A stretch of 64,000 nucleotides of DNA, taken from NCBI RefSeq assembly GCF_030160295.1, contig NZ_BSOB01000010.1, forward strand, positions 86,084 through 150,083. The letters run 5' to 3'. Below, in pieces: positions 8,646-17,348 of this stretch (its first letter is position 1; each line of letters opens with the position of its first letter). Source of the stretch: Dyella acidisoli. GTDB taxonomy: Bacteria > Pseudomonadota > Gammaproteobacteria > Xanthomonadales > Rhodanobacteraceae. Below the pieces are notes generated by a model. It saw only the letters and a list, made by a program, of their open reading frames with translations, made no database searches and had not been told where the DNA came from. A program made the translations under genes and the position numbers.

Positions 8646-8900
8646 ATGAGCAATGTGCAACAAGAAGTTTCCGAGATCATCAGTAAGCAGGCGAAGATCG
8701 ACATCAGCACCATCAAGGTCGAATCCACGCTCAAAGATCTCGGCATCGCCTCGCTGGATGCCATCGAAGTGATTTTCGACATCGAAGAACATTTCAACAT
8801 CACCTTGCCCAACGAAGATGTCAATTTCGAGAGCGGCACCGTCGGCGACTTGACCGCCGCGGTAGAGCGGCTGCTCGCACAGAAATCCGCCGATAGCTGA
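8646..8900 (+). CDS. Acyl carrier protein, specialised
   Basis: The 84-residue acidic four-helix protein has the carrier fold, including IEVIFDIEEHFNITLPNEDV in helix II and the following loop. The phosphopantetheine attachment site is Ser36 in LGIASLDAIE. The residue before the serine is Ala instead of the usual Asp of the DSL motif. The ATG at 8646 follows GGGGAA; an upstream extension to 8469 contains no ribosome-binding site. It starts 186 bases after the transporter pair and ends one base before the ketoacyl synthase, so the two are surely cotranscribed. It is distinct from the housekeeping acpP context (fabD-fabG-acpP-fabF). Confidence 0.87.
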   Translation: MSNVQQEVSEIISKQAKIDISTIKVESTLKDLGIASLDAIEVIFDIEEHFNITLPNEDVNFESGTVGDLTAAVERLLAQKSADS

Positions 8901-8901
8901 T

Positions 8902-10116
8902 ATGCGCCGTATCGTGATCACCGGCATGGGCGGCATCTGCGCGCTCGGCCACAACGCTTCCGATATCTGGCAGGCCATGACCGAGGGCCGCAGCGGCATC
9001 GCTCCGTTGCAGCATTTCGATTCGAGCCTGATGCGCGGCAGTCCCGTTGGCGCCGAGATCGCTGATTTCGAACCGCTGGCGTTTATCGATGAAGCACGCT
9101 TGCCATTTCTCGATCCACTGGCCCAGTACGCGTTGGTGGCTGCCAACGAAGCCATCCAGCAAGCAGGTTTGGAATTCCGTAACGAGCGCGCCGCGCGCAC
9201 CGCCGTGGTGGTTGGTACTGGCTCTGCTGGCGAAGAAACACGCGACGGCCTGTACCGCAAGCTTTACGCCGAAAAGTCTGGGCGGTTTCATCCGCTGGGC
9301 ATCGTGCGCATCATGAGCAGCGCGCCATGCAGCCAAATCAGCATGGCACACGGCATCACCGGACCCACGTTCACGGTGGCTAGCGCGTGTGCCTCATCCA
9401 ATCACGCCTTCGCGCAAGCCGCGATGATGATACGCGCCGGCTTGGTGGACACTGCCGTGGTCGGCGGCACCGAGGCCTGCATTACGCCCGGCGTGATGCA
9501 GGCGTGGGAAGCGATGCGCGTGCTGGCGCCCGACACTTGCCGTCCTTTCAGCTCAGGCCGCCGTGGGCTAGTGATTGGTGAAGGCGCCGCGATGTTCGTG
9601 CTGGAAACGCTCGAAGGCGCGCAAGCGCGCGGCGCCACCATCCTGGCGGAACTGGCCGGCGTGGGTATGAGCGCGGATGCTGGCGACATCGCCGCACCAT
9701 CGGACGTTGGCGCGGCGGCGGCCATCCAGGCAGCTTTGAACGATGCCGGCATGCAACCCGCCGAGATCGATTACATCAACGCGCACGGCACCGGCACGGT
9801 GGCGAATGACTCCACCGAAACGCGCGCCATCCACAATGTGTTCGGTGAGCATGCGCATCGCCTGGCAGTGACTTCCACCAAGCCGATGCACGGGCATGCC
9901 ATCGGCGCTGCCGGTGCCCTGGAAATGATCGCGGTGATCGGTGCGCTGCGCCACGGCATCGTGCCGCCCACGCTCAATTACGTCGCCCCTGACCCTGCTT
10001 GCGATCTCGACTATGTGCCGAATGAAGCGCGTGCCATGACGGTGCGTGCAGCGTTGAGCAACTCGTTTGCGTTTGGTGGCTTGAACGCGGTGGTCGCGGT
10101 GCGAAAGGCGTCCTAG
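8902..10116 (+). CDS. Beta-ketoacyl-ACP synthase, FabF/NodE type
   Basis: A 404-residue condensing enzyme of the thiolase fold that extends an acyl chain on ACP with malonyl-ACP. The catalytic triad is complete: Cys163 (TVASACASS), His295 (NAHGTGT) and His332 (KPMHGHAIGAAG), with Lys327. The C-terminal NSFAFGGLNAVV is typical. The genome must have a housekeeping FabF elsewhere, so this copy with its own ACP, transporters and hydrolase probably makes a special acyl group. The stop codon TAG at 10114-10116 is the first three bases of a palindromic repeat, so the original C-terminus may have been altered. Confidence 0.9.
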   Translation: MRRIVITGMGGICALGHNASDIWQAMTEGRSGIAPLQHFDSSLMRGSPVGAEIADFEPLAFIDEARLPFLDPLAQYALVAANEAIQQAGLEFRNERAARTAVVVGTGSAGEETRDGLYRKLYAEKSGRFHPLGIVRIMSSAPCSQISMAHGITGPTFTVASACASSNHAFAQAAMMIRAGLVDTAVVGGTEACITPGVMQAWEAMRVLAPDTCRPFSSGRRGLVIGEGAAMFVLETLEGAQARGATILAELAGVGMSADAGDIAAPSDVGAAAAIQAALNDAGMQPAEIDYINAHGTGTVANDSTETRAIHNVFGEHAHRLAVTSTKPMHGHAIGAAGALEMIAVIGALRHGIVPPTLNYVAPDPACDLDYVPNEARAMTVRAALSNSFAFGGLNAVVAVRKAS

Positions 10117-10185
10117 GTTGGGGTGCAAACCCCAACATTTCCATCTGCACAGGCACGACAACGTTGGGGTTTGCACCCCAACCTA
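10114..10185. repeat. Family-2 repeat (perfect 23-bp inverted repeat)
   Basis: The arm at 10114-10136 (TAGGTTGGGGTGCAAACC... ) is the exact reverse complement of the arm at 10163-10185, with a 26-base spacer. Further copies: 20017-20090 and 48025-48098 (paired arms), 14126-14298 (degenerate, interrupted), and single arms at 23083-23105 and 60344-60366. Here the left arm supplies the stop codon of the ketoacyl synthase gene, and the right arm ends four bases from a truncated Nudix gene. Confidence 0.92.
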
Positions 10186-10189
10186 AGCA

Positions 10190-10282
10190 CGGCTGAAAAA
10201 CCTCAGCACCGCGTTTGCGCACCAGCAATACGTGCGCTGCGTCACCGCAAATCATCGCAACGACGATCTCGATCTCCCGCAT
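10190..10282 (-). pseudogene. Truncated Nudix hydrolase, N-terminal remnant
   Basis: Reading leftwards from an ATG at 10282, the frame encodes MREIEIVVAMICGDAAHVLL followed by VRKRGAEVFQP, which is the first beta strands of a Nudix hydrolase (typically continuing QPGGKxEPGE). After about 31 codons homology stops and the frame runs into the family-2 repeat, reading CLGWGANPN. The Nudix box itself is lost. It starts two bases downstream of an intact Nudix gene on the same strand, so a two-Nudix operon was probably present before the repeat replaced the rest. Confidence 0.68.
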
Positions 10283-10284
10283 GG

Positions 10285-10773
10285 TCACAGCCGTGTGTAC
10301 GCCCACGACTGCATGCGCCCATCCTTGTACGGCATGACACCGTGGAACGGGCGTGGGTCACGATCGAACACCAGTGGCAGGAAATGGCGATCGCCCTCCC
10401 ACATCGGCAGCTCCATCAGGCGGTCCAGGTCGATCCATTCGAGCGTGCCTTCCGGGTTGGCCGTGTACGGCTCGCCGCTGAAGCTGTCGATGACGAAGAT
10501 GAAACCCAGCCAGTCTTCACCCTGCTTACCGAAACCGGGCCAGTTGAGGGTGCCGCGCAGATGCATCGCTTCGCATTCGATGCCGGCCTCTTCGTGGATC
10601 TCGCGCCGCATGCATGCTGCAATGTCCTCGCCCGGCTCCATCTTGCCGCCAAGGCCGTTGTACTTGCCCAGATGCTGGTCGTCGGGCCGCGCGTTGCGAT
10701 GGATCATCAGCACCTTGCTCCGATCGGGAGAAAGCACGTAACCAAGCGTGGCGACGATGGGCGTGTAGGGCAT
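10285..10773 (-). CDS. Nudix hydrolase, MutT/8-oxo-dGTP diphosphatase-like
   Basis: The 162-residue protein has a complete Nudix box at residues 42-65: GGKMEPGED followed by REIHEEAGI, with the metal-binding REIHEE glutamates. LMIHRNARPDDQHLGKYNGL before the box is typical of MutT-like proteins that hydrolyse oxidised or other nucleoside diphosphate derivatives. The substrate cannot be fixed from sequence. It is immediately followed on its strand by a truncated second Nudix gene. Confidence 0.88.
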   Translation of the reverse strand: MPYTPIVATLGYVLSPDRSKVLMIHRNARPDDQHLGKYNGLGGKMEPGEDIAACMRREIHEEAGIECEAMHLRGTLNWPGFGKQGEDWLGFIFVIDSFSGEPYTANPEGTLEWIDLDRLMELPMWEGDRHFLPLVFDRDPRPFHGVMPYKDGRMQSWAYTRL

Positions 10774-10867
10774 GGCATCCCATTCCTGAGATCAAAACTG
10801 AAGTTTACGCGCTCAACTGGTGCGGATGCTCTTGCATCCATCACGTCCGGGCAGCGACCATCTCGGG

Positions 10868-11680
10868 ATGCGCTCGTCCGCCCTCGCCCATCGGTTGCGT
10901 CGCAGCCTGCTGCATCGTCTGCTCGCCCTGTTAGGGGCGCTGCTGCCTTTGGCTGCCTGCAACAGCCAGGTGCAACCGATGGAAAGTCGCGAGGTGAGCT
11001 TCCAGGGCCAGGATTTCACCGTGGTGAGCTTGGATCTGCATCGTGAAGCGCTGACGCTGCATTGGAAAAATCCCGACACGGGCCAGCCTTTCGGCGATAT
11101 CCAGAGTCTGCGCGAATGGGGCGCCGCCAATGGCAAGCGTCTGATGTTCGCGGCCAATGCCGGCATCTACGACCAGGCGTATGCACCGCTGGGCTTGTAT
11201 GTTGAAAACGGCAAGGTACTCGTGCCGCTGAATCTGTTTCGCGGCAACCCGGCCGCCGGCAATTTTTCGATCCGTCCCAACGGCGTGTTTGCCATCTATC
11301 CAGACGGCCATGCCGCTGTGCGCTCCAGCACGGACTTCAAGACGGACGGCAAACCGGCGGACTGGGCCACTCAGTCGGGACCGATGCTGGTGGTCGACGG
11401 CAAGATCAACGATCAATTCGTGCATGACTCCACCAGCACCAAGTGGCGTAGCGGCGTGTGTGCACGCACAACGCATCAGGTGGTATTCGTGGTGAGCGAC
11501 GCGCCGGTGAATTTCCATACCTTCGCACAACTGTTCCGCGACAAGCTCGGCTGCCACGATGCGCTTTTCCTGGACGGCACCATTTCGCAGTTCTACATCG
11601 ACGGTACCGGCTACGCCGGTGCTCCCACCTTCATGGTCAAGCCCTATGCGGGCATTTTTGCGGTGTTTGCCGAACAATGA
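10868..11680 (+). CDS. Phosphodiester glycosidase family (DUF2233) lipoprotein
   Basis: The 270-residue product begins with a lipoprotein signal peptide ending LLPLAAC and then a DUF2233/NAGPA-like domain. Typical motifs are MFAANAGIYDQAYAPLGLYVENG, NFSIRPNGVFAI, ATQSGPMLVVDGKIN, and DALFLDGTISQFY near the C-terminus. The family includes the human uncovering enzyme that removes GlcNAc from phosphodiesters; bacterial members are thought to act on envelope glycopolymers. ATG 10868 is chosen because it gives a good signal peptide; an upstream GTG at 10820 is possible. Its stop overlaps the start of the penicillin-acylase gene. Confidence 0.86.
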   Translation: MRSSALAHRLRRSLLHRLLALLGALLPLAACNSQVQPMESREVSFQGQDFTVVSLDLHREALTLHWKNPDTGQPFGDIQSLREWGAANGKRLMFAANAGIYDQAYAPLGLYVENGKVLVPLNLFRGNPAAGNFSIRPNGVFAIYPDGHAAVRSSTDFKTDGKPADWATQSGPMLVVDGKINDQFVHDSTSTKWRSGVCARTTHQVVFVVSDAPVNFHTFAQLFRDKLGCHDALFLDGTISQFYIDGTGYAGAPTFMVKPYAGIFAVFAEQ

Positions 11681-14091
11681 CAACGAAACCTCGCTTCCGT
11701 TGGTTCCGCGCGCTGTTGATCCTTGTGCTGCTTTTAGTGATCGCTCTGTTCGCCACTGGCTGGTGGCTGCTATCGGGCAGCCTCGCGAAGCTGGATGGCC
11801 AGCAGCAAGTAAATGGGCCGCAGCATCCGGTGACCATCACGCGCGACGCGTTGGGCACCGCCACCTTCACCGGCCAATCGCGCGACGACATCAGCTATGC
11901 GCTGGGCTACGTGCATGCGCAAGAACGCTTCTTTCCAATGGATCTGATGCGCCGCGTAGCGGCCGGCGAACTGTCGGAACTGGTTGGCTCTGCGGCGCTG
12001 AATACCGACATCCAGCATCGCCGCCATCGGCTGCGCGCCATAGCAGAAGCCGCCTATGCAGCGCTTGCACCTGAGCAAAAACACACGCTGGATCTTTACC
12101 GCGACGGCGTGAATGCGGGCCTGGCGAATCTGCGCGAGAAACCGTGGGAGTATCTACTACTCAAGGCCAAACCGCGACCCTGGCGTTCGGAAGATACGAT
12201 GCTGGTGATTGCCGCGATGTATCTGGATTTGAACAACGACGGCCTCAATGATCGCGAATTGCACATCGCGCAAATGCGCGCTGTGCTGCCCGAGCCGCTG
12301 GTGAATTTCCTGATCTCGCCCGATCCAAATTGGGAGGCGCCGTTGAAAGACGGTACTTCGCCATCGCCTGTGATACCGGCGGCGGACGTCTTCGATCTGC
12401 GCAAGAGCGGTGCACAGAATGGAAACGCGAAACTGGCCGCAACGTCCATTGCGTCCGTGGACCGCGCCTACCCCGGCAGCAACAGCTTCGCCGTAGCAGG
12501 CAGCGTTTCGCGCACGGACTCGGCCATTCTCGCCAACGATATGCATCTGGGTTTGCGCGTGCCGGACATCTGGTTCCGCGCGCGCCTGCGCTATCCCGAT
12601 CCTTCTGCGCCGAAGGGACAGCGCGACGTCATGGGCGTCACCCTGCCTGGCACGCCGGCCGTGGTGGTAGGCTCGAACGGACAGGTTGCGTGGGGCTTCA
12701 CCAACAGCTACGGCGATTGGCAGGATTGGGGGCGCATTCAACGTGATCCGCACGATGCGAATCGCTACAAGGTGCCGGATGGCTGGACGGCTATCGAGCC
12801 GCATGACGAGATCATCAGCATCAAGGGCGCCGCGCCATACACCTTGCATGTAGAAGACACGCGCTGGGGACCGATTCTGGATAAGGATACGGACGGCACG
12901 CCGCTCGCCCTTGCATGGATCGCCGATCAACCGCGTGCCTACAACGTCGCCATGATGCAACTCGAACACGCCAGCAGCGTGGCCGCAGCACTGGATCTAG
13001 CGCCGACCTTCGGCATGCCGCCGCAGAATTTCCTCGCCGCCGACAGCGCCGGCCATATCGGCTGGACCATCGCCGGCAACAGCATTCCGTTGCGTACCGG
13101 TTTTGACCCACAGCGTCCGGCCGACTGGTCCCAACCAAACACGGGTTGGACAGGGTGGGCCACGCCCTCACAATACCCTCGCATCGAAAATCCCGCCGAC
13201 GGACGGCTATGGACGGCCAACAATCGTACTGTCGGCAGCGATGAACTGGCCTTGCTCGGCGAAGGCGGGCACGACGTCGGCGCACGTGCGCAGCAGATTC
13301 GCGACGATCTGCGTGCACGTGCCGATTTCGGTCCAGGCAATCTGCTGGACATCCAGTTGGACGATCACGCGCAGTTCCTTTCCCGCTGGCAGCAATTGCT
13401 GCAGACCACGCTCGCCAACGTGCAAGATCCTTCGCTCAATCAGCTGCGCCAGCTCACTGCGGCATGGCGCAATCAGGCTGCACCGGACAGTGTGGATTAC
13501 CGTTTGGTGCATGCCTTCCGCGATGAAGTGCACAGACTGGTGCTCGCACCGTTCACTGCGCAGATACAGCAGCGCTTCGCGGATTTCGAATGGCCAGGCC
13601 CAGGCAATCAGGAAGCGGCTGTGTGGATGCTGATCCAGCAGCAACCCACACACCTGCTCGATCCCGCTTATCACGACTGGCATGCCCTGCTCATACAGGC
13701 CGCGCGCAATGTCGCCGACACTTTGGGCAAGCAACAAGGCGGTTTGACTGCGCGCACCTGGGGTGAAGTGAACCGAGCTGGTGTTCGTCATCCGCTATCG
13801 CGTGCCCTGCCCGGCTTCATCGGACGATGGCTCGATATGCCGGACGAACCCTTACCCGGTGATCACAACATGCCGCGCGTTGCATCCCCGGGCTTTGGAG
13901 CCTCTGAACGTATAGACGTCTCGCCGGGTCACGAAGACGAAGGCATTCTGGAAATGCCCGGCGGACAAAGCGACAACCCGCTATCGCCGTTCTATGGTGC
14001 CGGTCACGAGGATTGGGTACGCGGGCGGCCTACACCGCTGATGCCGGGTGAAGACCGGCATACATTGGTGCTGGAGCCAGCACCGCAATAA
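11677..14091 (+). CDS. Penicillin acylase family hydrolase
   Basis: An 804-residue Ntn-hydrolase with an N-terminal membrane anchor (about residues 11-33). The alpha-subunit part contains ALGYVHAQERFFPMDLMRRVAAGELSE in segments, and the autoprocessing nucleophile is Ser268 in YPGSNSF, giving alpha and beta chains after cleavage. The beta part contains DMHLGLRVPDIWF and AVVVGSNGQVAWGFTNSYGD. Members cleave amide bonds of beta-lactams, acyl-homoserine lactones or other N-acyl compounds; this one could be a quorum-quenching or scavenging acylase, which sequence alone cannot decide. It overlaps the preceding DUF2233 gene by four bases. Confidence 0.9.
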   Translation: MTTKPRFRWFRALLILVLLLVIALFATGWWLLSGSLAKLDGQQQVNGPQHPVTITRDALGTATFTGQSRDDISYALGYVHAQERFFPMDLMRRVAAGELSELVGSAALNTDIQHRRHRLRAIAEAAYAALAPEQKHTLDLYRDGVNAGLANLREKPWEYLLLKAKPRPWRSEDTMLVIAAMYLDLNNDGLNDRELHIAQMRAVLPEPLVNFLISPDPNWEAPLKDGTSPSPVIPAADVFDLRKSGAQNGNAKLAATSIASVDRAYPGSNSFAVAGSVSRTDSAILANDMHLGLRVPDIWFRARLRYPDPSAPKGQRDVMGVTLPGTPAVVVGSNGQVAWGFTNSYGDWQDWGRIQRDPHDANRYKVPDGWTAIEPHDEIISIKGAAPYTLHVEDTRWGPILDKDTDGTPLALAWIADQPRAYNVAMMQLEHASSVAAALDLAPTFGMPPQNFLAADSAGHIGWTIAGNSIPLRTGFDPQRPADWSQPNTGWTGWATPSQYPRIENPADGRLWTANNRTVGSDELALLGEGGHDVGARAQQIRDDLRARADFGPGNLLDIQLDDHAQFLSRWQQLLQTTLANVQDPSLNQLRQLTAAWRNQAAPDSVDYRLVHAFRDEVHRLVLAPFTAQIQQRFADFEWPGPGNQEAAVWMLIQQQPTHLLDPAYHDWHALLIQAARNVADTLGKQQGGLTARTWGEVNRAGVRHPLSRALPGFIGRWLDMPDEPLPGDHNMPRVASPGFGASERIDVSPGHEDEGILEMPGGQSDNPLSPFYGAGHEDWVRGRPTPLMPGEDRHTLVLEPAPQ

Positions 14092-14125
14092 ACGCGTTTG
14101 CGCAAACCTCTCATTCGGAGCCACC

Positions 14126-14298
14126 TAGGTTAGGGTGCAAACCCCGAGATATCCCCACGTTTTTCGCTCGTCATCCCAGCTTTCGCTGGGATGACCATCA
14201 CGCGGTTTGAAATATCAAGGCGAGCTTGGATAGCTTCAAGTTTCTGCGGAAGCCACCAAATAGAAACGTGGGGATGTATCAGGGTACAAACCCCAAGC
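14126..14298. repeat. Degenerate, interrupted family-2 repeat with nested palindrome
   Basis: The left arm (14126-14163, TAGGTTAGGGTGCAAACCCC... ending ATCCCCACGTTT) pairs imperfectly with 14264-14298 (AAACGTGGGGAT ... GGGTACAAACCCC); the inner 12 bases match perfectly. The arms are about 100 bases apart, and a separate perfect 11-bp palindrome GTCATCCCAGC/GCTGGGATGAC with a TTTC loop lies between them at 14170-14195. It fills the gap between the convergent penicillin-acylase and dapE genes. Confidence 0.7.
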
Positions 14299-14309
14299 AT
14301 ACAAAAGCG

Positions 14310-15470
14310 TCAGCAGAACGGCCTGATTAGCATCCGCTCGCAAATCGTCTGATACAACTCCGGCAAGCGCTCCAGCTCCGCCACGTCGACGCACTCGTCG
14401 ACTTTGTGGATGGTGGCGTTGACCGGGCCGAGCTCCACTACTTCCGCACCCATCGGTGCAATGAAGCGTCCATCCGACGTGCCGCCGCCGGTGCTCTGCT
14501 CCGGATCGGTGCCGCACAATTCGCGACATACCGAGACCACCGTATCGCGCAAGCGACCACCCGAGGGACACAGGAAGGGCTCGCCTGACAGCGACCATTC
14601 CAGCGAATAATCCAGGCCATGCTTGGCGAGAATCGCCTCGGTACGCGCGCGCAAGTTCTCTGCAGTGCTCGCAGTGCTGTAGCGAAAATTGATCAGCGCA
14701 GTGAGCGAACCGGGAATGACATTGGTCGCGCCCGTGCCCGCGTTGAGATTGGAAACCTGGAACGACGTGGGCGGAAAATCTGCATTGCCTTCGTCCCAAC
14801 GTTCCGCCGCAAGTTCCGTCAACGCAGGTGCAAATGCATGGATCGGGTTCAACGCCTTGTCTGGGTACGCCACGTGCCCCTGCACGCCGCGTACCGTCAA
14901 CGTACCCGACAGCGAACCGCGACGGCCGACGCGAATCAGGTCACCCAGCTTTTCCTTGGACGAAGGCTCACCGACCACGCACCAGTCGATGTGCTCCCCA
15001 ATCTCGCGCAAATAAGCAGCGATCCGCCGCACACCATCGAGATTGGTCGGACCTTCCTCGTCGCTGGTCAACAGCAGACCCACGCGGCCAGGATGATCCG
15101 GGTGCATGGAAACGAATCTCTCCAGCGCCACCGTCATGGCCGCTACTGCGCCTTTCATATCCGCCGCACCACGGCCGTATAGACGGCCATCGCGTACGGT
15201 CGGCTCGAACGGCGGACTCTGCCACGCTTCTTCCGGACCACTGGGCACTACGTCGGTATGCCCGAGGAAAATCAGCAGCGGCCCCTGCCCCGGCACGTTG
15301 TTCGCGCCATGCGTCGCCCAGAAATTATCGACTTCGCCATAACGAAGATGCTCGATGCGAAAACCGAGGCGCGTCAGCCGTGCGCCAATTTCCGGTAAGC
15401 AACCCGCATCTTCCGGCGTGATCGAACGGCGACGGATGAGATCAATGGCTAGATCGAACACTTCAGACAT
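14310..15470 (-). CDS. dapE: Succinyl-diaminopimelate desuccinylase
   Basis: DapE hydrolyses N-succinyl-LL-diaminopimelate in lysine and peptidoglycan precursor synthesis. The 386-residue M20 metallopeptidase has the dizinc ligands and catalytic residues in place: His71 and Asp73 in [11 protein letters not shown], Asp104 in GRGAADMKG, and Glu138/Glu139 in TSDEEG. The [11 protein letters not shown] motif near the C-terminus is also typical. It forms an operon with the ArsC-like gene and dapD upstream on the same strand (gap of 3 bases). Confidence 0.96.
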   Translation of the reverse strand: MSEVFDLAIDLIRRRSITPEDAGCLPEIGARLTRLGFRIEHLRYGEVDNFWATHGANNVPGQGPLLIFLGHTDVVPSGPEEAWQSPPFEPTVRDGRLYGRGAADMKGAVAAMTVALERFVSMHPDHPGRVGLLLTSDEEGPTNLDGVRRIAAYLREIGEHIDWCVVGEPSSKEKLGDLIRVGRRGSLSGTLTVRGVQGHVAYPDKALNPIHAFAPALTELAAERWDEGNADFPPTSFQVSNLNAGTGATNVIPGSLTALINFRYSTASTAENLRARTEAILAKHGLDYSLEWSLSGEPFLCPSGGRLRDTVVSVCRELCGTDPEQSTGGGTSDGRFIAPMGAEVVELGPVNATIHKVDECVDVAELERLPELYQTICERMLIRPFC

Positions 15471-15473
15471 AAC

Positions 15474-15839
15474 TCAGCGTCCGAACAATTTCTTGAAGCC
15501 GTTATCAGTAAACCCAACGCTGACCGCACCATCTTCCTGTACGACAACCGGACGGCGGACCAGCGCGGGATATTCCTTCAGCAGCAACGTCCACTCCGGA
15601 TCAGTGCCGGGGTTCTTACGTTGCGGCAGCAAATTGCGCCAGGTTGTGCTGGATTTGTTGACGAGTTTTTCCCAGCCACCGAGTTGCTGCGCCCAGGTCT
15701 TGAGCGTGGCCGGCGCCACGGGATGGGCGCGATAGTCGACGAATTCGTGCGCGACTTCGAAGCGCGCGAGCCAGTTGCGCGCCTTCTTGCAGGTGTCGCA
15801 GTTCGGAAGGCCGTAGAGGGTGATCGTGTTCGCGCTCAT
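15474..15839 (-). CDS. ArsC/Spx-family (YffB-like) reductase-fold protein
   Basis: A 121-residue thioredoxin-fold protein with the CxxC motif in YGLPNCDTCKKARNWL and the ArsC-family C-terminal RRPVVVQEDGAVSVGF segment. In E. coli the homologous yffB also sits beside dapE, which supports the assignment. True arsenate reductase activity is unlikely to be its main role; the family function is uncertain. It starts one base before the dapD stop, so it is translationally coupled in the dapD-arsC-dapE operon. A frame extending to 15941 lies inside dapD and is not used. Confidence 0.87.
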   Translation of the reverse strand: MSANTITLYGLPNCDTCKKARNWLARFEVAHEFVDYRAHPVAPATLKTWAQQLGGWEKLVNKSSTTWRNLLPQRKNPGTDPEWTLLLKEYPALVRRPVVVQEDGAVSVGFTDNGFKKLFGR

Positions 15840-15840
15840 A

Positions 15841-16668
15841 TCAGTCGCCGCTGCGCAGGAGTTCGTTGATGCCGGTCTTGCTGCGGGTTTTTTCGTCCAC
15901 CTGCTTGACGATGATCGCCGCATACAGGCTGTGGCTGCCATCCTTTGCCGGCAGGCTGCCGGCTACCACCACGCTGCCTGCGGGCACGCGGCCATAGCTG
16001 ATTTCACCCGTGGCGCGGTTGTAGATGCGCGTGGACTGGCCGAGGAATACGCCCATGCCGATCACGCTGCCGCGTTCCACCACCACGCCTTCGACCACTT
16101 CGGAGCGCGCGCCGATAAAGCAGTTGTCTTCGATGATGGTGGGATTGGCCTGCAACGGTTCCAGTACGCCGCCGATGCCGACGCCGCCAGACAGATGCAC
16201 GCCTGCACCGATCTGCGCGCAGGAACCAACCGTCGCCCAGGTGTCGACCATTGTGCCTGTGCCAACGTAGGCACCGATGTTCACGTAGCTCGGCATGAGC
16301 ACTGCATCTTTCGCAATGTGTGCGCCGCGGCGCACCAGCGCGCCGGGCACTACGCGCGCACCGAGCGTTTCCAGTTCGGAATCATTACCGTGCGCAAAAC
16401 GCAATGGCACTTTGTCGAACGCTTGTGCCGGACCGCCATCCACCACGCGATTGCCGTGGATGCGGAAATACAGCAGCACCGCTTTCTTCAACCACTGATT
16501 GACCACCCAGTCGCCTTTACCGTCTGGCGCAGCAACGCGCTGTTCACCTGATTCGAGCAAATCCATCACCTGGGTCAGCGCGGGGCGCAGATGGGTTTCG
16601 ATTTCGCTCTGGGTGAGGTCGTTACGGCGTTCGAAGGCGTCGTTGATCAGGGTTTCGATGGACTGCAT
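15841..16668 (-). CDS. dapD: Tetrahydrodipicolinate N-succinyltransferase
   Basis: DapD succinylates tetrahydrodipicolinate, the step before the succinyl group is removed by DapE encoded two genes on. The 275-residue protein has an alpha-helical N-terminal domain, then a left-handed beta helix from about residue 105 with hexapeptide repeats ([40 protein letters not shown]). The start at MQSIETL gives the normal length of E. coli DapD (274). Grouping of dapD and dapE with glnD and map resembles the E. coli dapD-glnD-map arrangement. Confidence 0.96.
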   Translation of the reverse strand: MQSIETLINDAFERRNDLTQSEIETHLRPALTQVMDLLESGEQRVAAPDGKGDWVVNQWLKKAVLLYFRIHGNRVVDGGPAQAFDKVPLRFAHGNDSELETLGARVVPGALVRRGAHIAKDAVLMPSYVNIGAYVGTGTMVDTWATVGSCAQIGAGVHLSGGVGIGGVLEPLQANPTIIEDNCFIGARSEVVEGVVVERGSVIGMGVFLGQSTRIYNRATGEISYGRVPAGSVVVAGSLPAKDGSHSLYAAIIVKQVDEKTRSKTGINELLRSGD

Positions 16669-16751
16669 GGGAAAAGGCTCGTGTTCGGATCGATGGGAAG
16701 ATAGCGCAATGGCTGCCGCATGCCCAAATGGCGATAGGTGCGGATTCGGCT

Positions 16752-17228
16752 TCAAATGATCGCAAGCACGATCGGGACCACCGTCCCCGCTGCCAGCAAT
16801 ACACTGATCAGCACATGTTTGCGCGTATAGCGATACGCCATGTAGAGACCAAGCAACGTCGACACGAACAGCCCAAACGAAACAAAGGCGGAGAAAATCT
16901 TCAGCGGCAGTGGATGTGTGATCGGCGCAGCCGGTGCATCGGGCATGATCGGCAACGGTGCTGGTGCATGGTTCGGATTCGATACCGGCGCAGCTTCCAC
17001 TGGATGCGGCTTGCGCGCGGGCAGCACGTCGGTCTGCTTTTTATGCAATTGCGCAGCTATCGCCAACCATACTGGCGGTTTGTAATCGCTGCCGCGAGAA
17101 GTTTCGTGCAGGCCGAACACCTGCAAACCTCCAGTGAACGCAAAGAACAGCACGGCAGGTGCAATGAATACACCGATGTACAGGTGAAGTTGTCGAGCGA
17201 GTTTGAGAAAGGTATGAGATGCGGACAT
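16752..17228 (-). CDS. PepSY-associated small membrane protein
   Basis: A 158-residue protein with an N-terminal [21 protein letters not shown] membrane segment, the opening helix of PepSY_TM proteins, followed by a Pro/Ala-rich periplasmic stretch ([18 protein letters not shown]) and two further helices ([42 protein letters not shown]). It looks like a reduced PepSY_TM protein lacking the PepSY repeats; full members are often iron-uptake reductases. Its role between dapD and glnD is unknown. Confidence 0.72.
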   Translation of the reverse strand: MSASHTFLKLARQLHLYIGVFIAPAVLFFAFTGGLQVFGLHETSRGSDYKPPVWLAIAAQLHKKQTDVLPARKPHPVEAAPVSNPNHAPAPLPIMPDAPAAPITHPLPLKIFSAFVSFGLFVSTLLGLYMAYRYTRKHVLISVLLAAGTVVPIVLAII

Positions 17229-17348
17229 GAGGGCACAGCCTTACGTGGCAGATTCAGCCAAAACGGGAAAAAGGGATTAACGATGACAGGCTGCCGATGC
17301 AGCCCCGCGGGAAATCATCCCCTGCGAGCTCGCATAACCGTGGGTGGG

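Noticed and set aside
14096-14108. Short palindrome GTTTGCGCAAAC after the penicillin-acylase stop
   Set aside because: Too short and without a loop or T-run; not supportable as a terminator or binding site.
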